The translations under genes were made by a program, and so were the position numbers. This document shows, in pieces, positions 26,818-35,686 of a stretch of DNA of 64,000 nucleotides. The DNA is from an uncultured Pseudomonadales bacterium. Its GTDB lineage: Bacteria > Pseudomonadota > Gammaproteobacteria > Pseudomonadales > Pseudohongiellaceae. Under the pieces are notes generated by a model. That model had not been told where the DNA came from and ran no database searches. It saw only the letters and a list, made by a program, of their open reading frames with translations. Every line of letters begins with the position of its first letter. Position 1 is the stretch's first letter. The DNA lies in the NCBI GenBank assembly GCA_947259995.1, contig CAMYOK010000002.1, forward strand, positions 412,881 through 476,880. The letters run 5' to 3'.

Positions 26818-28101
26818 TTAATCGGTGATAGCACCATAAGTGACGGCCTTGAAAGTGTTGCGCAAGGGCACCTGCACATTCATGTGCTGAATCATCACGA
26901 TGCCAATCAACTCTTCCACAGGGTCGATCCAAAAAATCGTGCCAGCGGCACCGCCCCAATAAAACTCACCCGCGGAGGTAATTCCGCCCGCGCCTGCTGG
27001 GTCTTCAACCACCGCAAATCCAAGCCCAAAACCTGTGCCACGCGACATGCCGTACAGGTCTGCTTCAGTGTTCATCGACGCCCCACCGAAAATACCTGGC
27101 AAGTGATTTTGCGTCATGAATTCAATCGTTTTACGCCCTAGGATGCGCTCGCCATCAAGCTCTCCGCCATTGAGCAACATCTGTGAGAAACGCATATAGT
27201 CTTCGGTACTTGAGACTAGGCCACCACCACCAGAGAAGAAGGTGACACCATTTGCAAACTCACTAGTCTCTGGTCGATCGTATACCTGCATCGTCTTAGT
27301 CACTGGATCGAAATTATGATTAGTGCCAAAGCGTGGCTTCTTATCCGCGGGCACTTCAAAGAACGTGTCATTCATCGCTAAAGGATCGAATATCCGTTCT
27401 TGCAAGAACTCATCCAAGGCTTGGTTGGCAAGCACTTCTACCACACGCCCTAGCACATCCACTGACACGCTGTAGTGAAAACGTGTCCCGGGTTGATACT
27501 GCAAAGGTATCTCGCCCAAGCGTTCGGTCATCTCGGCTAGATCCGTGTTACTTAGAATATTGGCATCCCGGTATTGCCGATCGACAAGCGTGTCGCCAAA
27601 CACACCATAGCTAAGCCCCGCGGTATGGCTCATCAACATCTGCATCGTCATTGGGCGTTCAGAGGCCACCATCGAACCGCCCTCCCCCATGACCTTCAAG
27701 TCGGCAAACTCTGGTAGAAATTTGGACACAGGGTCAGTCAGTTGGAACTTACCCTCTTCATACAACATCATCGCTGCCACTGTGGTAATTGGTTTGCTCA
27801 TCGAATAAATGCGGAACAAACTGTCTTTCTCTATCGGGGCTCCAGTTTCCATATTGAGAGTTCCGTAATTCTCAAAATGCACGATTTCGCCGCGGCGTGA
27901 CACCATGCTAACAACGCCTACAAGCTCGCCGGTATCGACGTATTCTTGCAACATAGGATTGATGCGCTCGAGTGCTGCAGAAGACATGCCGACGGATTCA
28001 GGCGAAGAGTAGGAAAGATTATCGGCTGCACTAAGGCTCGAAATTAGTGCCCCAGAGACGATCGTCAAAGTGCATAGCGTGGTACGTGTAGCAGTCAACA
28101 T
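26818..28101 (-). CDS. Class C beta-lactamase-like serine hydrolase
   Basis: A 427-residue exported protein of the beta-lactamase/transpeptidase-like (EstB, AmpC-related) family. Residues 1-26 are a signal peptide ending SAA. The nucleophile motif S-x-x-K is Ser100-Lys103 in IYSMSKPI, and the Tyr of the second motif is in FHYSVSVDVLGR. The C-terminal part has GFGLGFAVVEDPAG and GAAGTIFWIDP, where such proteins carry the third active-site element. Most relatives are esterases or peptidases rather than antibiotic-hydrolysing enzymes, and nothing here points to resistance. It stands alone, with an intrinsic terminator 125 bases downstream. Confidence 0.88.
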   Translation of the reverse strand: MLTATRTTLCTLTIVSGALISSLSAADNLSYSSPESVGMSSAALERINPMLQEYVDTGELVGVVSMVSRRGEIVHFENYGTLNMETGAPIEKDSLFRIYSMSKPITTVAAMMLYEEGKFQLTDPVSKFLPEFADLKVMGEGGSMVASERPMTMQMLMSHTAGLSYGVFGDTLVDRQYRDANILSNTDLAEMTERLGEIPLQYQPGTRFHYSVSVDVLGRVVEVLANQALDEFLQERIFDPLAMNDTFFEVPADKKPRFGTNHNFDPVTKTMQVYDRPETSEFANGVTFFSGGGGLVSSTEDYMRFSQMLLNGGELDGERILGRKTIEFMTQNHLPGIFGGASMNTEADLYGMSRGTGFGLGFAVVEDPAGAGGITSAGEFYWGGAAGTIFWIDPVEELIGIVMIQHMNVQVPLRNTFKAVTYGAITD

Positions 28102-28344
28102 TATAAACCCCCGTCATTGTAATTTTATCTGGGCCTTGCTCCCTGCACAGCTCAGTGGCTTGCGAAGTATTGTTATCCTGCGAGCATCCTATCACTCCTT
28201 AAAAGCTTAGCGATACTCAGTTCCCCTGCCCGTCCGACAAGCAGCCATAGGTTTGCGTTAAATGCCATCCATGCATCTGGCTCATGAGTCTATGAATTTT
28301 TACCAATTTTTTCATACCCCCATCCCTTCTATTATGCCAAGCCC

Positions 28345-28363
28345 GATCAGGGGTTGCCTGATC
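28345..28363. promoter_or_regulatory. Inverted repeat upstream of the radical SAM gene
   Basis: GATCAGG (28345-28351) and CCTGATC (28357-28363) are perfect inverted arms around five bases, 33 bases before the radical SAM start. It could be an operator or an mRNA hairpin in the leader. No U-run follows at once. Confidence 0.3.
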
Positions 28364-28396
28364 TGCCTATCGCCTAGCCGACACGAAAGGGTTCTC

Positions 28397-29497
28397 ATGA
28401 CTACCGCTTCACACTCCCTGCAGGAAAGTAAACGCCGTATCAACCAATATTTAAACCACAAACCGGCGCTGCGCGAACGCTATCTACGCTCCAAACAGAT
28501 TCGCCGAGTACTGCGCAAGTCCAATAACTATGACCTGACCTCACGCTGCAATCTGTTTTGCGAAGGCTGTTTCTATTTTGAAGGAGACGATTACAAACAA
28601 GCCACAGAAGTGACAGAGCTTGAGCAATGGGACTTGTTTTTCAAACAACAGGCGGAGGCAGGAGTCAGTTTTGGTTTTTTTGCAGGCGCCGAACCTGCAC
28701 TGGCGCAAGATCGCTTGATGCGCGCCGCGCAATACATTCCTCGCGGCTCGATTCATACCAACGGCACGATTCGCATTCGACCCGAGATTCCCTACTCTAT
28801 TCAGATCTCCGTATGGGGAGATGAAGACACTACTAGCCATTTTCGCGGCGGCAATGTGTTCTGGAAATCCATTCGCAATTTTGCCAATGACCCGCGCGTT
28901 AGATTTGTGTTTACCATCAACCCCAACAACTTAGCGCAACTTCCCGGTGTGGTTCGTATCATGGACGACTACGGGCATAAGATTATGTTCAATTATTTCT
29001 CACCGACTCAATCATATTTGGACAAACTGGTCAGTGGAGCGAGTAACGATAATGGCTATTTTCGCATCAGTTCAGATGCCAGTAATATGTTATTTTCTAG
29101 CGATAGTCTAGCTAGGTCTCGAGACGTCGTTAACGAGCTAATCGCGCAGTTCCCCCGCACAGTGATTCAGTCACAGGCTTTCAACAACGCATTGACGACC
29201 CCCGAACCCCTGTACACGTTGGACAGCGAAACAGGCATTGCCAATAACTGCAATGGTCGCAACTTTCAATGGCATCAGGGGTATCGAGTCGACCTCAAAG
29301 CCAGCGATGCGAAGTGTTGTATGCCCAATGTAAACTGCGAGCAATGTCGCCTGTACACCATCGCCTTGGCTTCATTTATCTATCAACCAGAACGCTTTCT
29401 AGAATCCATAGAAGGCTTTGAAGACTGGCTTAATATTTGCGATCAGTTTGCACGTGTGTGCTTATTGGAAACAGACCCTGAGTGGCCGGCGTCGTGA
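28397..29497 (+). CDS. Radical SAM protein of unknown function
   Basis: A 366-residue protein with the radical SAM cluster motif C-x3-C-x2-C at Cys51, Cys55 and Cys58 (SRCNLFCEGCFYF), an expected Gly-rich SAM-contact strand (FFAGAEPAL) and a core TIM-barrel pattern (IQISVWGDEDTTSHFRGG). A second cysteine group near the C terminus (Cys285, Cys307, Cys308, Cys314, Cys317) resembles a SPASM or twitch auxiliary iron-sulfur site, as in peptide- or sugar-modifying enzymes. The ATG at 28397 is taken, with AAAGGG five bases before it. Its stop overlaps the next gene's GTG start (GTGA), so it is coupled to a GNAT acetyltransferase. I do not recognise the family; the substrate is unknown. Confidence 0.8.
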   Translation: MTTASHSLQESKRRINQYLNHKPALRERYLRSKQIRRVLRKSNNYDLTSRCNLFCEGCFYFEGDDYKQATEVTELEQWDLFFKQQAEAGVSFGFFAGAEPALAQDRLMRAAQYIPRGSIHTNGTIRIRPEIPYSIQISVWGDEDTTSHFRGGNVFWKSIRNFANDPRVRFVFTINPNNLAQLPGVVRIMDDYGHKIMFNYFSPTQSYLDKLVSGASNDNGYFRISSDASNMLFSSDSLARSRDVVNELIAQFPRTVIQSQAFNNALTTPEPLYTLDSETGIANNCNGRNFQWHQGYRVDLKASDAKCCMPNVNCEQCRLYTIALASFIYQPERFLESIEGFEDWLNICDQFARVCLLETDPEWPAS

Positions 29498-30462
29498 CTA
29501 TCACTGTTCGCCCTTATTTGCCCGGCGATGAAACAAGCATTATGAGTGGCTTCAATAGCGTCTTCAGCTTGAATCGTAGTAGCGATTATTGGCGTTGGAA
29601 ATTTCTGCACAATGACAACGCCATTGCGACCGTCGCGGTAGATGAAAAACAAACTGTGCAAGCCCATATAGCCGCGCATCCTGTCACCTGGCATTGCAAT
29701 GGAAAGCAACTCTTTGTCGCCCATGCAGGAGATGCATTCTCATTGCCTCGCTCTGAGGCTATTCACGGTCGCGCCATGTTAAAGGCACTGACACGATTGC
29801 ATAAAGAACAACGTTGCAGGGGAGAAATCCAACTCCTTTTTGGTTTTCCCAGCACAACCCTGAACGCGTTACAGCAAACTCAAAGCCCGTTGCAAAATGC
29901 GGCCCAAGTGATTAAGCGCTGGCGCTACCACAACGCTGCCCCCTTACTCGAGCCGAACCAACGCTACACAGCCGCAATCGCCACTCCCTGCCCTGCTAGC
30001 GTGGACGCATTCTGGCAGAGAGTTTCGAGCCGCTACGCATTAATCGCGCAGCGCGACTGGAAGTGGCTTAACTGGCGTTTCCTGCAACGCCCCGATGTCG
30101 ACAACTATAAATACCTGCAATGTCTAGATAGTACCGGCACGTTACGAGCTTGGGCCGTGATTAGGGAGTTGGAAGGCTGCCTGTGGATTTGCGATCTCCT
30201 TTGGGATGCAAATTGCGTAGCAAGCTTAAGTGAACTGCTGCGCAAAATTGTGCTACTTGCACGGGCACGAGGGCTAGATCAAACAGCACTCTGGCTACAG
30301 GGCGATAACAAGGCCGTCGAGGTTTTGCAGCAAATGGGATGGCAAGACGATAGCAGCGCGCACCAGGTCACTTTATCGATACACCCCTATGACTCTGCTT
30401 TGGACTATACCTGGATCCAAAAATCCCTTTACATCAGCAAAGCAGATAGCGATCTCATTTAG
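29494..30462 (+). CDS. GNAT-family acyltransferase coupled to the radical SAM protein
   Basis: About 322 residues. Residues 1-150 look like an N-terminal GNAT fold (TITVRPYLPGDETSIMSGFN, the YWRWKFLHND motif, AHIAAHPVTW, LFVAHAGDAFSLP), and the C-terminal half repeats a diverged GNAT pattern with WKWLNWRFLQRP and ILLARARGLDQTALWLQG. The repeated W-R-W-K/N-W-R-F element suggests an internal duplication. Relatives with this layout are seen near polysaccharide and modified-peptide genes. The GTG at 29494 overlaps the radical SAM stop by four bases; a GTG at 29482 is the alternative. The 3' end overlaps that of metR on the other strand by eight bases. Function is unknown, but acylation of the radical SAM product is a natural guess. 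Confidence 0.7.
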   Translation: MTITVRPYLPGDETSIMSGFNSVFSLNRSSDYWRWKFLHNDNAIATVAVDEKQTVQAHIAAHPVTWHCNGKQLFVAHAGDAFSLPRSEAIHGRAMLKALTRLHKEQRCRGEIQLLFGFPSTTLNALQQTQSPLQNAAQVIKRWRYHNAAPLLEPNQRYTAAIATPCPASVDAFWQRVSSRYALIAQRDWKWLNWRFLQRPDVDNYKYLQCLDSTGTLRAWAVIRELEGCLWICDLLWDANCVASLSELLRKIVLLARARGLDQTALWLQGDNKAVEVLQQMGWQDDSSAHQVTLSIHPYDSALDYTWIQKSLYISKADSDLI

Positions 30463-31351
30463 TAAAGCTTTGCACACGCCCTGCTAGCTCAATAAAACCA
30501 CTAAGATAGGCCAAGGATTCATCACTGCGGCGAATGCCAAGAAATATTTGTTTGGCAATTCCTTGCTTGCCCATTCGTACGCCACTTATTCTCATGGTCT
30601 GGGCGTATTCTTCGACTAACCACTTCGGCAAGGCTGCCACACCCCTGCCGGCGGCGACCATTTGCAACATGATGTTGGTTGCCTCAATTTCCTTATGCTC
30701 TTTTGGCACACATTTGGCTGGAGACAAAAACTCCGAGTAGATATCCAAACGCTCTCGCTCGACTGGGTAACTGATCAAAGTTTCATCTACGAGGTCTTCG
30801 GGCAGCACATAGCGCTTGCCCGCCAAAGCGTGATCACTGTTAACGACCAAGACTTGCTCATAGTCGAACACGGGATTGTAGAGCAAGCCGCTCTGTCGTA
30901 AAGGGTCTGGTGTCACTAAAATATCGATGTCGTAACTAAACAAGGCCCCAATCCCTCCGAACTGAAACTTCTGTTTTACATCGACATCCACATCGGGCCA
31001 TTCACTAAGAAATGGCGTAATCACTTTTAGCAGCCATTGGTAACAAGGATGGCACTCCATGCCAATCCGCAAAGCACCGCGTTGCCCCCGTGCGAATTGT
31101 TTGAGCAATTGCTCGGTATGCTCAAACTGCGGTAGTAAGCGCTTGGCTAGTAACAGCATTTGCTCACCCGCCTGGGTTAATCGCAACAGGCGCCCTTCTT
31201 TCTCCCATAGCGGTGTACCCAGTTGATGTTCGAGTTTACGAATAGCATGGCTTAATGCTGACTGGCTCAAATGCAGGCTAGTGGCGGCCTCTGTCAGGGT
31301 GCCACGCGCATCGACTGCCGCAATAATCGCCAAATGACTGCGTTCCAACAT
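30455..31351 (-). CDS. metR: MetR, LysR-type activator of methionine genes
   Basis: A 298-residue LysR-type regulator. Residues 1-60 form the winged helix (LTEAATSLHLSQSALSHAIRKLEHQLG); the rest is the effector domain, which in MetR senses homocysteine. Placement next to and divergent from metE is the classical enterobacterial and pseudomonad layout. MECHPCYQWLLKVI in the effector domain matches MetR proteins. The ATG at 31351 is preferred, with GGAG seven bases before it; the frame is open further up but runs through the operator region. It should activate metE and control itself through the palindrome at 31370-31390. Confidence 0.92.
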   Translation of the reverse strand: MLERSHLAIIAAVDARGTLTEAATSLHLSQSALSHAIRKLEHQLGTPLWEKEGRLLRLTQAGEQMLLLAKRLLPQFEHTEQLLKQFARGQRGALRIGMECHPCYQWLLKVITPFLSEWPDVDVDVKQKFQFGGIGALFSYDIDILVTPDPLRQSGLLYNPVFDYEQVLVVNSDHALAGKRYVLPEDLVDETLISYPVERERLDIYSEFLSPAKCVPKEHKEIEATNIMLQMVAAGRGVAALPKWLVEEYAQTMRISGVRMGKQGIAKQIFLGIRRSDESLAYLSGFIELAGRVQSFTK

Positions 31352-31369
31352 TGTCTTTCTCCGACCCAA

Positions 31370-31390
31370 TTCATGAGTATATCTCATGAA
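31370..31390. promoter_or_regulatory. Candidate MetR operator between metR and metE
   Basis: Perfect eight-base arms TTCATGAG (31370-31377) and CTCATGAA (31383-31390) flank TATAT. The inner core, TGAG-N5-CTCA, is one base per arm away from the published MetR consensus TGAA-N5-TTCA. It lies 19 bases from the metR start and 79 bases before metE, where autoregulation and metE activation would both be possible. Confidence 0.65.
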
Positions 31391-31469
31391 TATATGCATT
31401 TTAACCATTTTTATTCATTGTTTGTAAGCCCTAATATGCACCCACAGTTTATTTTCGGAGAATTCAATA

Positions 31470-33749
31470 ATGCCCCTCATACACAACCTAGGCTTTCCAC
31501 GCATAGGCGCACAGCGTGAACTAAAATTTGCCTTGGAAAGTTACTGGCGCGGAGAAACCAATAGTCACGCTTTAGAGGCAACTGCCGCCAATTTGCGCAC
31601 CGAGCACTGGCAACGACAGGACACACTCGATCTCGTACCTGTCGGAGACTTCTCTCTCTACGACCAAGTATTGGACATGAGTTTCTTGCTTGGCAATGTG
31701 CCGAGCAGAATTAGGGAGTTGGAAGGAGACGACTTACAAGCGTATTTCCGGCTTGCACGTGGCCGAGCGCCACAGGACTCTGACACACAGTCTGTGGCCG
31801 CGGGCGAGCTCACCAAATGGTTCGATACTAACTACCACTATATTGTTCCCGAGTTTGACCAAAACACACGTTTTCAATTGGACGTGTCACGCCTGCTCAG
31901 CCAAATCATCGAAGCCCGCACGCAAGGCCATGACGCTAAACCGGTGATACTCGGGCCACTGAGCTATTTGCGCCTAGGCAAGGCGCGTGATGGCAGCAAT
32001 AAGTTAGACCTGTTGCCCCAACTACTTACCGTATACAACGAATTATTCGAAGCGTTGCAAGCTAGTGGGATCGAATGGCTACAGATCGATGAACCGATCT
32101 TAGCAACAGAGCTAGAGGCCCATTGGCAGCGCGCTTTCACGCAGTCCTATCATGAGCTGCGTCGCGGCGACATAAAGTTACTGCTTGCCACCTACTTTGG
32201 TGAACTACAGGACAACCTGATTTTGGCTTGCGAACTGCCCGTTGATGGCATTCATATTGATGCCATCAACGCCCGTAGTGAGGTCGCCAAAGTCATTGAT
32301 TGGCTACCCGTTCATAAAGTTCTTTCTCTGGGTGTTATTGATGGGCGTAATATTTGGAAAGCCGATATCAATGCCTTATTAGATTATTTGGAGCCCATTC
32401 ATAAGCGTTTAGGCGACAGGCTCTGGCTAGCACCTTCGTGCTCGTTATTGCACGTGCCAGTGGACCTTGGTAATGAGACAACGCTAGAAAGTGATGTTTG
32501 TTCATGGCTTGCATTTGCCGTACAGAAACTTGCCGAATTAACGCTCCTTGCTCACGCGTTAGAGAATGGGCGTGACGAACACCAAGAGGCGTTACGGAAC
32601 AATGCCGAGGCGCTGCAGAGTCGCCGTGATTCTGAAAAGACCAGTAACCCGCAAGTACGTGCCGCATTGCTAGCATTGCGACCAGAGATGTCGTCTCGTC
32701 GCTCGGAATTTGCATCTCGCGCAGCACTGCAGCAAAACCAATTCAATTTGCCGTTATTTCCAACCACAAGCATTGGTTCTTTTCCACAAACGATAGAGAT
32801 TCGTCGTGCACGTAAACTGTTTCGTGAGAACAAGCTCGAACAGCAGGAGTACGAGCACTTCTTACAACGCGAGATTCGCCACTGCTTGCAACAACAGGAG
32901 TCATTGGGCTTAGACGTTCTAGTCCACGGAGAAGCCGAGCGCAATGACATGGTCGAATACTTCAGCGAACATCTACAAGGCTATGCACGCAGCCAGTATG
33001 GTTGGGTGCAATCCTATGGGTCGCGCTGCGTCAAACCACCGATACTATATGGCGATGTCGCAAGAACTCAGGCAATCACCGTCCCTTGGGCTAAATACGC
33101 ACAAGCGCAGACAGCAAAGCCTGTAAAAGGCATGCTGACTGGCCCGGTAACGCTATTGAACTGGTCATTTGTTCGCGACGACCAACCCCGTTCGGAAACT
33201 TGTCGCCAGCTCGCACTTGCGGTGCGTGATGAAGTGCTGGATCTCGAACAGGCTGGCATCTCTATCATCCAGATCGACGAGGCGGCGCTGCGCGAAGGCT
33301 TGCCACTACGGCGGTCACAATGGTCGAACTATTTGGATTGGGCAGTAGCCTGTTTCCGCTTATCAGCGAATGGAGTGCAAGACGGCACGCAGATCCACAC
33401 ACATATGTGCTATTCAGAGTTCAATGACATTATGGAAGCGATCGCCGCCATGGATGCAGACGTCATTACCATTGAGACTTCGCGCTCGGATATGGAGCTT
33501 CTGGATGCCTTCGATCAGTTCGCCTATCCCAATGGCATTGGCCCAGGAGTCTACGATATTCACTCACCTAATATTCCTCACGTCGATCAAATCGTGAGGT
33601 TAATGAAAAAGGCAGCGTTGAAAATACCAGCACAGCGTTTATGGGTTAATCCTGATTGTGGACTGAAGACGAGAAGATGGGAGGAGGTGGCACCAGCGTT
33701 AACCAACATGGTGGCGGCAGCACATCAATTACGCGCTTCTTCATTGTAA
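31470..33749 (+). CDS. metE: Cobalamin-independent methionine synthase MetE
   Basis: A 759-residue enzyme of normal length that transfers the methyl group of methyl-tetrahydrofolate-polyglutamate to homocysteine. The N-terminal half begins [17 protein letters not shown]; the catalytic C-terminal half begins near [12 protein letters not shown]. The zinc ligands are present as His645 and Cys647 (THMC), Glu669 and Cys730 (NPDCGLK), only a few residues from E. coli numbering. A GGAG ribosome site lies nine bases upstream. It is a single-gene transcript under MetR, closed by the bidirectional terminator at 33756. No SAM or cobalamin riboswitch fits in the 118-base gap to metR. Confidence 0.97.
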   Translation: MPLIHNLGFPRIGAQRELKFALESYWRGETNSHALEATAANLRTEHWQRQDTLDLVPVGDFSLYDQVLDMSFLLGNVPSRIRELEGDDLQAYFRLARGRAPQDSDTQSVAAGELTKWFDTNYHYIVPEFDQNTRFQLDVSRLLSQIIEARTQGHDAKPVILGPLSYLRLGKARDGSNKLDLLPQLLTVYNELFEALQASGIEWLQIDEPILATELEAHWQRAFTQSYHELRRGDIKLLLATYFGELQDNLILACELPVDGIHIDAINARSEVAKVIDWLPVHKVLSLGVIDGRNIWKADINALLDYLEPIHKRLGDRLWLAPSCSLLHVPVDLGNETTLESDVCSWLAFAVQKLAELTLLAHALENGRDEHQEALRNNAEALQSRRDSEKTSNPQVRAALLALRPEMSSRRSEFASRAALQQNQFNLPLFPTTSIGSFPQTIEIRRARKLFRENKLEQQEYEHFLQREIRHCLQQQESLGLDVLVHGEAERNDMVEYFSEHLQGYARSQYGWVQSYGSRCVKPPILYGDVARTQAITVPWAKYAQAQTAKPVKGMLTGPVTLLNWSFVRDDQPRSETCRQLALAVRDEVLDLEQAGISIIQIDEAALREGLPLRRSQWSNYLDWAVACFRLSANGVQDGTQIHTHMCYSEFNDIMEAIAAMDADVITIETSRSDMELLDAFDQFAYPNGIGPGVYDIHSPNIPHVDQIVRLMKKAALKIPAQRLWVNPDCGLKTRRWEEVAPALTNMVAAAHQLRASSL

Positions 33750-33788
33750 AAAAAAGCCGCGCTCACCAATGTGAGCGCGGCTTTTTTT
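33748..33788. terminator. Bidirectional intrinsic terminator between metE and pycB
   Basis: An 11-pair perfect stem, GCCGCGCTCAC (33756-33766) with its complement at 33771-33781 and a CAAT loop. Seven T follow on the plus strand, and eight A precede it, which give a U-run on the minus strand. It thus ends both the metE and the pycA-pycB transcripts. Confidence 0.93.
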
Positions 33789-33814
33789 ATCGCATTTGAA
33801 GCAATAAGGGCTTG

Positions 33815-35623
33815 TTAAGATTGTATATCCACCAACATCTCCGTGGGTGTGATGCGATCGCCTTTCTTAACGAGAACGCTCGCAATCTTGCCAGCGACAG
33901 GCGCTTTGATCTCGGTCTCCATCTTCATCGCTTCGATCACCAAAACTGGATCGCCAGCTTGCACACTTTGCCCTTCTTCCACTAACACTTCCACCACATT
34001 GCCTGGCATCGTCGCGGTGACATGTCCAGGTGCGCTTGCGCGCGGACGTCGGCCAGGCTTGCTATCGCTTGCGGCTTCCGCCTCGGCAGCAGCCGTGGAC
34101 TCAAGGGTTATCTCTTCTGGTTCGCCATCGACCGTCATATAGAAACGACGCTCACTATCGCTCGAGGGGCTCACACCTGTCACATGGATATCATAAGTCT
34201 CACCATGTACAGTCACTTTGAACTCATGGGCGACACTAGCAGCAGCGGCGCTCGCATTCACTGGCAATAAAGCTTCAGGTTTCAAAGTGCCGTTATTGCG
34301 ATTCTGCAAATAACTCATACCAACATCCGGGAACATGGCATAGGTCAATACATCTTCTTCGCACTTCGCATCATCGCCAATCTTCGCTCGCAGAGAATCT
34401 AGTTCTGGGGATAAAAGATCAGCAGGGCGACATTCGACAACGTCCTCTTTACCGATAGCGCGCTTGCGCAGTGCTTCATCCACTGGCGCTGGAGCAGCAC
34501 CATAATGGCCTTGCAGATAGCGCTTTACTTCATTGGTGATAGTGTCGTAACGAGTGCCTGCGAGAACATTCAAAACAGCTTGAGTACCAACGATTTGCGA
34601 ACTAGGTGTTACCAACGGAGGATAACCTAAGTCTTTACGCACACGAGGGATCTCGGCGAACACTTCATGGATGCGATCAAGAGCACCCTGCTCTTTCAAC
34701 TGATTGGCAAGGTTAGACATCATGCCACCTGGGACCTGACTCAAGAGTACTTGCGTATCCACACCGTTATAGGCGCTTTCAAACTGGTGATACTTGCCAC
34801 GCACCTCACGCAAGTGGCTGGCGATTCTCTCTAGCACCTCTGCATCTAAACCGGTTTCATAGCCAGCAGCTTCTAGAACGGCTTTCATGGTCTCTGTTGG
34901 CGGGTGACTAGTGCCACCCGCAAACGCAGAAATTGCTGTATCGATATGATCGATGCCCGCCTCTACCGCCTTGAGCTGACACATGGATGCCATGCCCGAG
35001 GTGTAATGCGAATGCAAAAACAATGGTAAATCGATTGCCTCTTTCAGCGCTGACACTAATTCAAAAGTGATCTGAGGGGTCAAAAGTCCCGCCATGTCTT
35101 TAATAGCAATGCTGTGGCAACCCATATCGACAAGTTGCTTAGCCATATCTACAAAGCCTGCAACTGTATGCACTGGGCTAGCTGTGTAGCACAAAGTACC
35201 TTGCGCATGCTTGCCAGCTTTTACCGTTGCTGCAATTGCGGTCTCTAGATTGCGAACATCATTGAGCGCATCGAAAATACGGAACACATCTATGCCGTTC
35301 TCCGCTGACTTGGCCACAAAGGCTTCCACGACATCATCGGGATAATGACGATAACCCAACAAGTTTTGGCCGCGTAGCAACATCTGCAAACGGGAATTTG
35401 GTAGCGCTTTGCGTAGGGTCCGCAGACGCTCCCATGGGTCTTCTTTCAAGAAGCGCACACATGAGTCAAAAGTAGCGCCGCCCCAGACTTCTAAAGACCA
35501 ATAACCGGCTTTATCGAGATCTGCACAAATGGGCAACATGTCATCGATACGCATCCGAGTCGCAATCAATGACTGATTGCCGTCTCTTAGGGCGAGTTCG
35601 GTAATGTGAATTTTCTTACTCAT
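33815..35623 (-). CDS. pycB: Pyruvate carboxylase subunit B (oxaloacetate decarboxylase alpha-like)
   Basis: A 602-residue carboxyltransferase with biotin domain. Residues 1-300 are a DRE-TIM barrel (LALRDGNQSLIATRMR, FRIFDALNDVRN, LHSHYTSGMASM); residues 300-470 are the conserved PYC/OADA domain; a Thr/Ala-rich linker leads to the biotinyl domain with EAMKMETE and Lys567 as the biotin site. Na+-pump alpha subunits look the same, but no membrane beta or gamma subunit genes are near, and a biotin carboxylase gene lies directly upstream, so the two-subunit pyruvate carboxylase of Pseudomonas is the better call. The ATG at 35623 has GGAG six bases before it. The enzyme replenishes oxaloacetate. 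Confidence 0.88.
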   Translation of the reverse strand: MSKKIHITELALRDGNQSLIATRMRIDDMLPICADLDKAGYWSLEVWGGATFDSCVRFLKEDPWERLRTLRKALPNSRLQMLLRGQNLLGYRHYPDDVVEAFVAKSAENGIDVFRIFDALNDVRNLETAIAATVKAGKHAQGTLCYTASPVHTVAGFVDMAKQLVDMGCHSIAIKDMAGLLTPQITFELVSALKEAIDLPLFLHSHYTSGMASMCQLKAVEAGIDHIDTAISAFAGGTSHPPTETMKAVLEAAGYETGLDAEVLERIASHLREVRGKYHQFESAYNGVDTQVLLSQVPGGMMSNLANQLKEQGALDRIHEVFAEIPRVRKDLGYPPLVTPSSQIVGTQAVLNVLAGTRYDTITNEVKRYLQGHYGAAPAPVDEALRKRAIGKEDVVECRPADLLSPELDSLRAKIGDDAKCEEDVLTYAMFPDVGMSYLQNRNNGTLKPEALLPVNASAAAASVAHEFKVTVHGETYDIHVTGVSPSSDSERRFYMTVDGEPEEITLESTAAAEAEAASDSKPGRRPRASAPGHVTATMPGNVVEVLVEEGQSVQAGDPVLVIEAMKMETEIKAPVAGKIASVLVKKGDRITPTEMLVDIQS

Positions 35624-35686
35624 GTTGTACTCCACACATTCGCGGGGGGTCCCGCTCCTTCAAATATAATTAAGGCCAGCCCTTTG

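Noticed and set aside
33815..35623. Sodium-pumping oxaloacetate decarboxylase alpha subunit as the call for pycB
   Set aside because: No beta or gamma membrane subunit genes are near, and a biotin carboxylase gene is directly upstream, which favours pyruvate carboxylase.
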